The notes beneath the pieces are model-generated. The model searched no databases. It was not told where the DNA came from and worked only from the letters and a program-made list of their open reading frames with translations. This document shows, piece after piece, positions 53,723 to 64,000 of a stretch of DNA of 64,000 nucleotides. The DNA lies in the NCBI GenBank assembly GCA_916610825.1, contig OU744451.1, positions 13,875,905 through 13,939,904 on the forward strand, in the 5' to 3' direction. This DNA comes from Haliclystus octoradiatus (lineage: Eukaryota > Cnidaria > Staurozoa > Stauromedusae > Haliclystidae). Within the stretch, counting starts at the first letter, position 1, and each line of letters starts with the position of its first letter. Made by a program: the position numbers and the translations under genes.

Positions 53723-55196
53723 AATATATTTCAATCATTGAAACAAAGCAAATTAGATTACAGGAAACTTTTAACATAGATATATGTGTAGCTACAATGA
53801 TTGAGGTCACCCCTTAAGCAGTGCAGCTTGTTTATTGGGGGACTCATTATTTACAGTTATCATTTATTCAATTAAATAAGGATAATAATAATAATAATAA
53901 CTATAACATGATAAGATTAAAATAATTAAAGAAAAGTAAAGATTTGAAGAAAGAAGTATACACGTTTGGATTAGGTGAGTTGTTGTTAGACTGGCTGAAG
54001 AACTGCATTAGTACCGCATTTTATGATGTCCAAAAATGACTTGATTATTAGCCGTCATCAGCACTGCTCAGTGAGCAAGTGACTGAGTTTGCCTGTTATA
54101 GCCAGGTCAAGATGAGTTACCGTAGTCAATGTGGTGGAAAAATTCATAGCATGAAAAAACCTGTGCAATACCAGAGTGCTCAATCTACTCAATCTAGCAG
54201 TGAGCAATGCATATCGCAAAGTCAACAGTAGGATTGCTCACAATTGTGCATATATATATAAAGAGAGAGAGAGGTTACTTCACAAGAAGCGTGTTGTACG
54301 GGTTTTACTCACTAGTGTGACATATCATAAAACAAACAAGCAAGGAGGTTTATGATACTAAACAACAAGCGAATAAATCTGTGCGAAGCTTAGTAATCTC
54401 TATATGCAGTCAAACCTGTTATAACGGTCACCTCTATTCAGCGGCCATCTGCCTATAGTGGTATAATGTCTAAAATAGTATTTTCTATGGAATGAAACCT
54501 GTATATAAAGGCCACCTGCCATATTTTCCGGTGTATAAGTCGATTTTCTAGCCTTGAAATTTGAAGCTAAAATCAAGGGGCGACCTATACACCGATTCTA
54601 AAAATTAGTCTCTAAAATCCAGACAAACAACAGCAATACAACTAAATCCTATATATAACGGACGGCCCATTGGTAATGGTCAATTTATCTGCCTCTCGTA
54701 GCTGGCTGTTATATACAGGTTTCACTGTATATGTATCTTGATATGACCTTATTGTATTGATGGTTTTCACTGCAAATGTAATTATATTTACATTATGTAA
54801 CTAATTAGTCGATCAGGAGCCAATACATTGCTTATCTAGCAGGTATTCTAACCAAAATACTATTCAGACTGCTTTTTAGATTTGACATTATTTATTGCAA
54901 TCTTAATAATTCATTTATTTCTAACAGGATAATGACCAATTATCGCTTCATCAAATGACTCTTGGTAATTATGAAAAAAGCACACCAGACTGTTATAATT
55001 GCGGTTCATTAAATCATCCTGGTGAGATGTGTACGTTAGAAACCTTTGAGGCTACAGATCATGGTAAGTTAAATACCCTGTTAGTGATTGCTTGGTTTAA
55101 AAATCTGTATTGTTCGTAATTATACAGTCAATCATTTTTTTTCTCGCAGCATTTATGTTGACTTATGGAGAACAGAAGCATAACAGTTCATCTTGA
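44208..55196 (+). CDS. zcchc14: ZCCHC14-like protein: conserved N-terminal domain, SAM domain, CCHC zinc knuckle
   Basis: ZCCHC14 recruits TENT4 poly(A) polymerases to stem-loop RNAs through its SAM domain. Eight exons (44208-44804, 49096-49192, 51413-51661, 52126-52517, 52624-52712, 52805-53330, 54928-55063, 55150-55196) encode 710 residues in frame. The N-terminal domain (about 1-160) has LMCCLLDCCLPLEIRFLATY, matching the ZCCHC2/ZCCHC14 head. A Ser-Pro rich segment precedes the SAM domain (about 417-474, VYDWLRSLRLHKYVDVFENH, then DLIGHGLTQGARKKL). A Gln/Pro/Ser-rich linker follows, then the zinc knuckle C672-C675-H680-C685 (CYNCGSLNHPGEMC) and a short tail. No PX-like region was found, and the protein is shorter than vertebrate relatives (about 950 aa). 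A missed exon in the 4.3-kb first intron is possible. Confidence 0.92.
45302..46152. mobile_element. Fold-back element with ~150-bp inverted arms
   Basis: The left arm GCAGGTCTTAAA...CGGAGAGATTTAC...TAGAGGTTTCTATTGTGTTT and the right arm AACACAATAGAAACCTCTAT...GTAAATCTCTCCGCG...TTTAAGACCTGC are inverted copies, reaching TCTGCCGCTAGCG/CGCTAGCGGCAGA-like inner ends. The centre is AT-rich and non-coding. It lies in ZCCHC14 intron 1. Confidence 0.8.
47066..47132. mobile_element. Minimal hAT-like MITE, 67 bp, perfect TSD
   Basis: The 19-bp arms CAGAGCCATCTATTTACAA and TTGTAAATAGATGGCTCTG are perfect inverted repeats. The element is flanked by a perfect 8-bp duplication GAAATACG (47058-47065 and 47133-47140). 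CAGAG ends and 8-bp duplications fit hAT. It is one of the smallest complete transposons visible here. Confidence 0.9.
47353..47660. mobile_element. Fold-back element, ~308 bp
   Basis: The arms begin TTCAGACAGATAATTACT and end AGTAGTTATCTATCTGAA. They share CAATCATGAAGTTAATGATAACTATGCT in reverse on the right. The loop is about 90 bp. No coding capacity. Confidence 0.75.
49660..50410 (+). pseudogene. Non-LTR retrotransposon (LINE) reverse transcriptase C-terminus, frameshifted
   Basis: The frame at 49688 has KTQYMALG, then LKLLGVMLDNKLTYKKHVDA, the typical RT thumb region of CR1/jockey-like LINEs. Around 49856 the reading moves by one base, and a second frame (to 50408) carries the conserved region downstream of the RT with FANSLLCSLTKQLQNRIDKL. 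The 3' tail has two TTTACATATATACA units and ends in a GATGAT microsatellite near 50610. It is a dead, 5'-truncated copy inside the ZCCHC14 intron. Confidence 0.85.
53653..53722. repeat. (GATA)n microsatellite
   Basis: About 17 uninterrupted GATA units in the intron after ZCCHC14 exon 6. Confidence 0.97.
54407..54727. mobile_element. MITE, 321 bp, CAGTCAAACCTGTTATAACGG ends
   Basis: Ends CAGTCAAACCTGTTATA and TATATACAGGTTTCACTG are near-inverted. A 6-bp direct repeat TATATG flanks both sides (54401-54406, 54728-54733). A second inverted pair, GGTGTATAAGTCG and CGACCTATACACC, lies inside. Superfamily not determined. Confidence 0.7.
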
Positions 55197-55301
55197 CTCC
55201 ATACACAAGTTTGTTAAAAAAACATTAAAATCTTAAAATTAGTTGATATAGAACATATATAGTATATTGTTATTTGTATTATAAAAAGAAATGTAAAAGA
55301 G

Positions 55302-55307
55302 ATTAAA
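55302..55307 (+). terminator. Candidate ZCCHC14 polyadenylation signal (ATTAAA)
   Basis: ATTAAA lies 105 bp after the stop, in the 196-bp gap before the convergent JARID2 stop. No AATAAA is present in the gap. Confidence 0.4.
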
Positions 55308-55392
55308 GAGGCGTTATAAATCATTTATAAGATATATTTTATAATACATGGCAAAATCATATAAATACACAAAGTCGGTTGTTAGTTACTGT

Positions 55393-58300
55393 TCATGCTG
55401 TGTCTTCATTCTCAATGTGTAGTAATTTGTCACTCAGTTGAGCCACAGTTGCATCCAGATCAGTCTATTTAGAAAGAATTGATAACAATAACAACAAGAC
55501 TGAAAATATTCCCAAAGCACAAATTCTGTTATATTAACCCAAAAATAACATTTCTAACAAGCTGACTATGGGTATAATTACTGACTAATAGATTATGGTT
55601 ATAATTATTAATTATGTTGGATGGGTGCCTAACAATCAGAAGGCATCAGCTTGATTATGATTGCAACATGAACACAAATGGATCTTCATTCATCAAGTTA
55701 TTATGAAATTATAAAGGAAATGTTTTGGCTTGGTCCCTATTCTGATTGTATTCTCATTAATAAAACGCCTGCATATCAACTGCACCACATAGTTTGTCCA
55801 AGATGTTATTTTCAAGGATGTTACACAGAAAATCACATTGCAACATGTCGACCTGAATATAGCAGGTACCCTATTTGAAACAACATTACATCTTGATTCA
55901 ATTAAATTATAGAAGCGGTTTATGTTACGTTTTTAGTTTTTCTATAATTATATCGTTACAACACACAATTCATGGACTTCTGATATTGCAAATTGTATTA
56001 AACATTCCATTGTAATACATCAATTGTTTATATAAATGGATCAAGAAACTAAAGCAACTAACTTCACGAGCTGAGTTCACAGGTAGTAAAACAAATTAAT
56101 TATTACAATTCAACATCATAAGTTATACATAATCCTCCATTTGCGAAAATTGATAGGGTATAATTTGATCATATAGCTGAAAAGCATTGTATGTTCAATA
56201 AAAAGCTGCAAACATTTTACTGTTGAATGAATCTATTCTCCTGTTGAATTTCAACTTGTGAAGGTTACAATATATATGATACAATGTATCAGTGCAATAG
56301 TTAACGCTCAGACAAACCTGTTGAATTGTTGCAATGATAACTAGATCATCTGGTGAGGCAGTTGATTTCATTTTCAAGGCATCACGTAAACAAACAGTTT
56401 TACCAGATTCTTCTATAAATACCTATTGAGTTGAAAATTTAGCATAGAATAAAATTAATACGCAGTTCTTAAATTTACACTCCAAATTGTAAAGACAGAA
56501 TTAATGTTGGCATTGACCACATGCATGGACGTTGATTGACCCAATTTTCATGAAAAGTATACTTAATTATCATAAGTTGTTACATTTCAGCAAACCAAAA
56601 CTACTTTAAATTCTATTTGTAAAAAACGATTCTGAAGGATTTGCCAACAGCAACATGGTGCAGCATTACATACTGCAAACATCAGAAACTTCCATATTTG
56701 CAGGAAAATTATTTAATCAGTAGTAAAAAACCAAAGCAACTTTAACTAGAAGCAACACTATCAAGTGAGAGATTAGTAAAAGTTGATTTCAATTGGTAAG
56801 TCATACTCCACAAGTGTTCTTAAAATAGTTAGTCCTAACAGATCCACTAGATACCTGTACGTATATACAGATGTATGCAGATGTATCCACTCACGTGGGA
56901 TAGCTGACAAGGTGATTTGCATACAGCACATTCAATGCAGTCACCACTTGATATACCTCTTTTAAGCCTTTGACCTATGAAGAGGTAAGAAAGCATTGAT
57001 ATATTGCTTAGCATAGAATAGATAGCAGTAGGTTGCTGTGTTGTGTACGTAGCCAAGGAAATAGAACTTGAAATGATAATATAGAAGACATGAAATATGG
57101 AATGTATTGCAACTTGCAATTGCATCATTATCAAAATGATGTGAGCAACATCACTAATATTGACTTCAAGGTTGGGTAATGGGTATTAATATTTGGTACT
57201 TCATAATCATGCTCAATCACAAATGCCACTCTTATGCAAAAACAGTGCCCATGTCAATGGATGTAACATGTAACAGGGCCATACTGTATGGAAAACTTTG
57301 CCTCTGCAAACAAATTAATGATGTCATGAACTGTTGATGAACATTCCATGAACTATTCATGAACTATTTATGAGATGTTCATGAATTTTATGAATAATCA
57401 ATATTAGCTGTTCATGAGCAATCATATAAAGAGCTAATGAGCAATTCACAAACAGTCTTTGAACAGTTTATAAAAAGTTCATGAACTCCAAATGGCCTAT
57501 TCTTCAAGAACTGCTGAAGAACACAACTACCATGAAATGTTTTCACGGGGATGGTAGGGCTTAGTCTAAATCATATTAGGACATAACAAGGTTGGTTAAC
57601 ACCTACAAAGCTATCTCACGGCATTACCCCTGCGAAAACAGTTCAGGAGTTCATGAACAGTTCTTCTAAAATATCACAAAGGTTTTCTGCGATCTGATTG
57701 GTCGAAAGAGCGTGCATGAAATCCTAGGGTAAAACATGGCTCCGAAAACCGGGAAAACCGCAAGCTTCAAAAGTTTGATCTGTGATAAAATACAGAATTT
57801 ATAACTTTTTGATAACAATCCAATAACTATCTCAATAATGGCTACGATTTACAAAACGCCATTTAGCTCAAGATGTTTATATTTATTGAAAAGCGTGGTA
57901 AATGAGTTATTGGTCGTGTAACATGCAAAATAAAAACACAGAATTAAAGACAATTATAGGCTACGTCGCTGTTTCGAGGTAAACCTAAAATTTAAATAAC
58001 AATAACTGCATTAATTTGCTAAAGAACTATTGTACCACTTATATTACAGACGTTCTTGTATATGTCTTTCTTTATTCGACAATATCTATCTTGTTGTGGG
58101 ATTCTCTTTGCTTGGTTTATGAATTGAAATTGAATTTTAAATTGTGAATTCATAAATTGAGAATTCGCCGTCGAATGAGATTCTGACATTTGTTTTATTT
58201 TAGAAAAGGGTTACCACATGCTTGCAAATGTTTGTATTCATATTTACTAAACTCGAAAATGTTGGGAGACACTCGGGAAGCTAAAAATCACTCGCTCAGA

Positions 58301-61300
58301 GCTCGTGATTTTTTAGCGCTTCTCTCGTGTCTCCCAACATTTTCTCGTTTAGTAAATATGAATACAAACAAGGCAAGTATGTGGTAACCCTTTAATGAAC
58401 AGTTTATGAACAGTAAATGAACGTTAAATGGCCCTAAATTTTCATGAACTGTCTGTGAGGGTTCATTAACTGTTCATGAACAGTTCGTGAACAGTTCAGG
58501 AACTGTTCATGAACTCCTGAACTGTTTTTCGCAAGGGTAAAGCGGTAAAAACAAACCAGGTCAAAAACCTTTGAAATTATATTTTCAAAATGGCTGACTG
58601 CAGCTTTGAAAATTGAAATTCAATGTGCCAAGCAAATCTCACCTCAAAATAGTTCACACTTTCTGTGAACTATGGTCTCATAGCTTCACTCAAATAGCTT
58701 CAGGAGAAAACCCGAAGGCTAAAATCACTCTGCGAGGCGACTCCTGATTTTCTGATACCTTCTTGTTTTCTCCTTACGTGCCTCTTGCCGCTTGCAAAGA
58801 CCATAGTTCAGTGAAAGTGTGAATTATTTGTTCAACAGCACTGTACGTCTGTAGTGATATATAGTATTTCTGCATTGATGTATCACTACAATATCACTAA
58901 GCTGACCTGGGCTGTTTTGATGATGAGCCGATGGCTTCGTAATAACTCCCCAGTCAGCCAATTCTTCAAGTAAAGCATGTTCCTTCTGTCTGAAAATTGA
59001 ATACAGGGATATACATGAGTATAATGGAGAATGTAATAAGCAGATACGTAAAGTAAAACAGTCTTCATACTGCATTTTTCTTAGCATGTTGAGAATGTCA
59101 GCAGCAAGAGGGGTTGGCCATTTTCTATTCATCTGTGTGGAAAAGAGAGTGTTAATTAGCCGATCTACAATGTGCACCAACACATTACTGTGCAATGGTG
59201 ACCCATTAAGAAACCTTCATGTTGACATGAAATCCTCATCAACTGTTACTTTACATACAAACAGTATGCGAAGAATGCATTTCTGTTTGGAACATGATCA
59301 ACATCTTACTGATATATTATTATTTTTATCAAATCCGAGTGATTACAAGCATAACTATTTATTTTTATTCTTAACTTCATTACAGAAAATTTGCGGTTGA
59401 AACATCCGTCTGCAATATTTCAAAAAAATCTCATTTAATTTTTAAGCAAATCAGAAAATGATTGTAAATTGAAATTGTTTACAGAGTTATAAAGCCTAAA
59501 GATAGATATCCACAATAGATGAATAAGTAAAATACAAAAGGTAATATACCAATAGTTACTGCTAAAAAAGACAGTATATAGTTATCACATTGTCACAATG
59601 AACGTTCCTATTTTGAAGGTTGCAATTTCTAGGCTTTCAAAGCGATCTAATAAAATCTAATGTCTATCATGTAAATAATATAAGTATTATACGGGTTTGA
59701 GTTAGGATCAACAGCTTGCACAACATGTCCCCTGCGAAAAACAGTTCATGAATAAATGAAATGTTCATGAACTATTTATAATATGTTCATGAACTTCCTG
59801 AACTCAACACAGAAAAGGAAATGTTCAGGAAGTAACACATTTTTTCGCAGGGGAGTCCTTTTCAACTTTAAAAGCCCCATTAACCAAAAATCTTTACAGC
59901 TCTTTAGTCAATCAGAATAGAGCTTTTCATGTATGTGTTAAACCATGATGCGCTTGAAGTGGCCACTAGCACTTCCGTTACATCCTACATTGATTTATTT
60001 TATGAGCCTATTTGAGCAATGAAATTGAATTTTGCAATACAATTTATGTCATAATTTCCTTGTGTACTACCAGTTAGACATATTAAGAAGGATCATCATC
60101 ATCATCATTTATTCATGAACTGTTATGAATGCCGATGGCTTGACTTGATGTATATGTCATTATGGGTGTGAGATCTTGTCTTTGTGGTATTTGGTCATTG
60201 AAATATATAAGCGAGCAGAGGAAGAAGTAGATTGAGTTTAATTTTATGAGTGAACATTAATTGGTTTGAGGTTATTCGATCTCTGACAGAAAGTCAATCA
60301 AGTCGACTTTGCATGTCATAGATATGAGTGTGATAATTACAACGGAGCACTATCCTCATTCTCTGTTCTGCAATCTCTGGAAGCAATCCAGATGTTCAGC
60401 TTTGCAGTTCCTCCATACGACAGCGAAATATATCACAGGTAAACATTGGAATTGCTACAGTAGTGCATGTCTTATGTCAAACCTCTTCATTTGCAGCAGT
60501 GAGCAGGATCTTGTCAAGAGGAATCTTCAGTTTATTGATAACCTAGAACAGTAATTAAGACTTGGGTTATTCTTCCAAATATCGCATTTATAATGATGTA
60601 TTGCATGTGTGATGTGGATTACCTTCTCTTCGCATTTGAATAGCCAATCCTTAAGCCATGATGTCGGTGCATAGTTAACAATCTCTGAACAGCTATAACC
60701 AGTACTGATACAACAATAGTATACCTATGAGGATAGTGGTAGATAATTAGTGAAGGTTAATCAAGTACATTTAACAACGAATCATATTATCTCAATCAAA
60801 ACGAATAACGTCTTACATCTGGGAGTAGAATTACAAAATTGCCTTCCTTTTGTACTATCCTTGATACATAGCAGCCTTTATCCATTAGTTCCTGTGGCGA
60901 CACCTAAAAATTAAACATCAATGACTTAGAATTATAACAACAGCGTGATTTAATCATAAACATCGCAAATTTCTTTTAAAAAAATCAGTTATGAAGCCCA
61001 CTGGCTTTTATCCCAGTGTTTTGCAACCTTTGGAGGCAATACAGATATTCACCATCACCCCCCACAGTTCCACAATACAGCTGCACAGTAAGCAAAATGT
61101 GGAAAACAATATTAATACAAATAATTAAAGCGAAATTTTGTGGATTGATTTTGAGCGAAGTCATACAAATTTAAGATTGAATGAAACTCAAATCCTTAAC
61201 ATGCAAACTTCTATTGGTTTCTGTAGTTGATATAAATGATGCAATTGTCAAAGGACCGATTTGTGTCTATCAATAACTGTTTTGATCAATGACTAGCAGG

Positions 61301-64000
61301 TCAATTTTGGAAAATATAATCATAACATGAATTTCAATGTATTTAAATGCATCAAAAACGCAATTATAATTCGTTGCAACTTTACGGCATAACAGTAAGT
61401 AAACATGGAGTGGTCAATACAGCATTAGAATTGACCCGCTGTTTGACCTATCGAATTGCTCGATTTTAGTATTGACCTGTTGGTCGATGACTAGTTTTTC
61501 TATCTATTAATATAATGTCTTTGCTAAACTATTCATGCTTACTTATGCACTATTTGATTTTAGTCGAAACCGACTAGGGTAGTATTAGATGATCTGCATT
61601 CTGATTGGTTGCAAAGTAAACAAGAGTAATTTCATAATTTAAACAAGTGATTCGGAAATGTTTTTTAATCAATTTTATACGAGCGTATATATTCTGTGCC
61701 TCGGAGGACCTTGGTGTAACCCCTGCGAAAAAAAGTTCATGAGTTCATAAACGTGAAATTGCCCAAAAGTTCATGAACTGTGCATGAACTTTTGGACAAT
61801 TTCACGTTCATGAACCAGTTCATGAATCGGTTCATGAAGTGTTCATGAACTCTTTGTGACTGTTTATGAACTGTTCATGAACCCGCAAACAAATGTTCAT
61901 AAACTGTTTATGAAGTTCATAAATTGTTCATGAAGTTCAAAAACTATTCATGAACTCATGGATTTTTTCCGCAGGGGAAACTATGGTTCGATGATACAAT
62001 AAAATAGGTAAACTATAATTGCAAATATAATAATGAATCAATTAGCCCAACAAGCTAACAATGCTCTGAAAAATTTATTTGTATCATTTACCAGAGTACT
62101 GCCAATGAGTGTTTGATTCTTGCAATCATCTTTCTGCCATTTACTTGATAGAATTGCTGACATGGCATCCATAAACGCTGCTGTGCAAATACTAGGAACA
62201 GCATACCTAAAACAGTTAATTTCTACAATATAGCATTTTTGCATAATTGTTTACTAAGTCCCAGCTATAGTTTGAAATAAATGTTTCGCTAAATGGCAGA
62301 TTTTCATGAACTGTTCATGAACATTGGACATTTCTCAGTAACGACTTTCTTCCAACTACCCTTGTAAATAATATTTGTGGTATGTATTGACTCGTAATTC
62401 AGTGTAGAGTTCTTACGTGTAGGAGAGCACAAAAGCCACTCATCTTTGTCTGTGAATTTGTTTACACCCCCCTCAATAATCAAGCAAACTGAAAATGAAT
62501 AATTATTATGATTATTATTTTTATCCATTCTATAAAGAATTAAAGATATATGTATATCCTGTAATGAAACAACAATCAAAAACTGTTTTCATAGTGGAAT
62601 ATCATGAGATATTGATTGGTATATATATATATGATTACAACAACATTATAACTTAAAGATGCTTCATTAACGCATGATCATATCAGACTGACTCACATCA
62701 GACTAATGTCTACAATTATCTATATATCTATTGATGTCATAATGTTATCTCTAAGGCTATCTCCTTACCATATTTTATCAGCACCTGCATGAAGGTAATC
62801 AATTAGATGACATCCGCAAGGTGGTTTTCTCCAACCAGATGTCGTAAAAATGCTACTGAATTTCAGTACAGGAACCGTCAAATCTGCAATCAATTCAGTA
62901 ATGAAATCATAATAGCAAACATTGAAAAGAGATGATAGGAGTAAATTTGTATGCATAATTCATTCACTAGATGCAGCAATTAAATACACTTACAGTGAGA
63001 TGGGCCAAGAAACTTGAGACCAGATCCGTTTATTAATGGCAAGGATGGTAGGCTCCAGTCTGATTTGCTACAAACCAACACAAATTAATATTTCATATCA
63101 ATTCATTTCATATATATTTGAAAACTGCTGCACCAATAAATCAGAAGTGAAATAAGATCGAAAAGTGATATAGCTTACTTTGATTTACTAGTATGATAAG
63201 ATGTTCCACAATGATTGACGTTAATCTCACCATGGACTACAGATACATGCTTTGAGCCCTTGTTTACAACATGCCAGAAGTTAGCCTAAAAAAGAAGTAA
63301 CACATAGTCTGCAGTTATGACTTCATGGGTAGATGATACATTTTAGGGTTGTATTGGTCCAATGTTATGACAGAACAGGTCAACTTGATAAACATTCGTT
63401 GTCTAGTTGCCAGTGCAATTAGGTCGTTCATTTGCAATGAAATTAATTAATCTATACGAATAATGCAAGTGTGTGTGGTTCAGCTTTCCGCAGTTATCTC
63501 TGTCAATTTCAAGTAAGATATTTGAGTTATATACCATTAGAAGCGCAGTTTTCTAGTTGTTGTTCGGATAGGCTCTCTGTTTTGCATAGCAAAAAAAAAA
63601 TGTTGTTTCAACTATATTAATTGCATGGCTTTCATTTTTGATATCAAATTTTACCAGTTGTCAAATTGTAGAACACATCAAATTAACCCAGAAAAGCGGG
63701 TGACTCATTGTTCATTTGGAAGCTATAAAACAAAGAGGGAAAGCATTCTTATACTGCAACTTCAGCTACGCAGTATCCACATTGCTATATCTAATATTTG
63801 TATCATAAGACATCCATTTTGAACTGCTGGTTATCACTCTCAACCTATTTAATATGGTACATAGTTTGTTCTGTACATTGATAGCAGTGTTATGTTATAT
63901 TGTACCTCCAACTCAGTGATGTCAGTTAATCTATCAGCATACATTTCCTGTACATTGCAAGACACTCTGTGGAATGATACCAGAGAGACTGGTTTACTCT
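55393..64000 (-). CDS. jarid2: JARID2-like Jumonji protein, C-terminal 384 residues; 5' part outside window
   Basis: JARID2 is a non-enzymatic Jumonji protein that guides PRC2 in chromatin silencing. Thirteen exons are visible: 63906-64000 (partial), 63179-63285, 62994-63067, 62769-62883, 62092-62206, 60817-60903, 60623-60724, 60483-60542, 59071-59132, 58907-58989, 56895-56974, 56318-56422 and 55393-55464, in frame to the stop. Landmarks are SKPVSLVSFHRVSCNVQEMY, the JmjC core (HLIDYLHAGADKIWYAVPS), VSPQELMDKGCYVSRIVQ and GYSCSEIVNYAPTSW. The cupin Fe(II) ligands H, E and H of active KDM5 enzymes read R, P and Y here, so demethylation is not expected. The terminal C5HC2-type finger starts CAVCKSPCQLSH but the later CLECALRH-equivalent reads CLRDALKM, losing a Cys and the His. 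ARID, JmjN and PRC2-binding regions would lie beyond base 64000. Confidence 0.9.
57301..57550. mobile_element. GTTCATGAAC-array element, decayed, ~250 bp
   Basis: Diverged ends (CCTCTGCAAAC and TTTTCACGGGG) enclose several GTTCATGAA-type units. It lies in the JARID2 intron between exons 56895-56974 and 58907-58989. Confidence 0.6.
57627..58537. mobile_element. GTTCATGAAC-array element with nested 600-bp repeat
   Basis: It starts CCCCTGCGAAAAC and ends GTTTTTCGCAAGGG, with GTTCATGAAC units just inside each end. The centre (57665-58391) is a second copy of the 3231-3828 repeat. The outer flanks read TTA and TAA, so the terminal inverted repeat may be one or more bases longer. Confidence 0.8.
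57665..58391 (+). repeat. Interspersed ~600-bp repeat, copy 2, with terminal fold-back
   Basis: Matches 3231-3828 up to about 58255, then continues into a nearly perfect palindrome (58207-58391). Its arms carry AGGGTTACCACATGCTTGC, TTTGTATTCATATTTACTAA and GTTGGGAGACACTCG, with inverse copies on the right. Confidence 0.85.
59729..59853. mobile_element. GTTCATGAAC-array MITE, 125 bp
   Basis: CCCCTGCGAAAAAC and TTTTTTCGCAGGGG are the ends, with GTTCATGAA units next to each. It is the shortest complete member of the family, in the JARID2 intron between exons 59071-59132 and 60483-60542. Confidence 0.85.
61720..61977. mobile_element. GTTCATGAAC-array MITE, 258 bp
   Basis: CCCCTGCGAAAAAA and TTTTTTCCGCAGGGG bound an interior made almost entirely of GTTCATGAAC-type palindromes. 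One inner segment (AACGTGAAATTGCCCAAAAG) is itself inverted on the other side. It lies in a JARID2 intron. Confidence 0.87.

Overview
This is a window of an animal nuclear genome. It is AT-rich and holds five conserved metazoan genes with many short exons bounded by GT/AG introns. I assembled every gene model by hand, matching splice sites, reading phase and protein-family similarity; reading phase closes exactly across all listed exons. The mix of short intergenic gaps, introns of 0.1-5 kb and many small DNA transposons suggests an invertebrate, possibly an ascidian-like deuterostome. That placement is inference; the sequence alone does not name the species.

Layout, left to right: SF3B3 (U2 snRNP splicing factor, minus strand, first 820 residues, 3' end outside the window) at 388-24987; CMC2 (mitochondrial twin CX9C cytochrome oxidase biogenesis factor, plus strand, complete) at 26448-33444; Derlin-1 (ER-associated degradation, minus, complete) at 33705-43329; a ZCCHC14-like SAM plus CCHC zinc-knuckle protein (plus, complete as modelled) at 44208-55196; and JARID2 (Jumonji family, minus, C-terminal part only) at 55393 to beyond 64000. 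The genes strictly alternate: SF3B3/CMC2 and DERL1/ZCCHC14 are head-to-head, while CMC2/DERL1 and ZCCHC14/JARID2 are tail-to-tail with gaps of only about 260 and 196 bp.

Most of the remaining sequence is intron, heavily colonised by non-autonomous DNA transposons. Recognisable classes are: (1) long-terminal-inverted-repeat elements flanked by TTAA, at 10162-12774, 19162-22377, 22736-24668 and 26591-27473, with a half copy at 38692; (2) hAT-like elements with 8-bp target duplications, at 15099-15681, 19969-21018, 22889-24036, 23046-23622 and 47066-47132; (3) an unusual family with CCCCTGCGAAA ends and arrays of the palindrome GTTCATGAAC, at 34567-36490, 57627-58537, 59729-59853 and 61720-61977; (4) a tRNA-derived SINE; (5) a dead LINE 3' end and a PIF/Harbinger transposase fragment. 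Several are nested, and 22736-24668 is a clear three-layer insertion.

The genes do not form a pathway. They are housekeeping or regulatory genes for splicing, respiratory-chain assembly, ER quality control, mRNA tail control and chromatin. I found no prokaryotic operon, CRISPR array, rRNA or functional tRNA. The most interesting signals are the GTTCATGAAC element family, the nested transposons, a 27-nt Derlin microexon, and a JARID2 with all Fe(II) ligands and part of its zinc finger lost.
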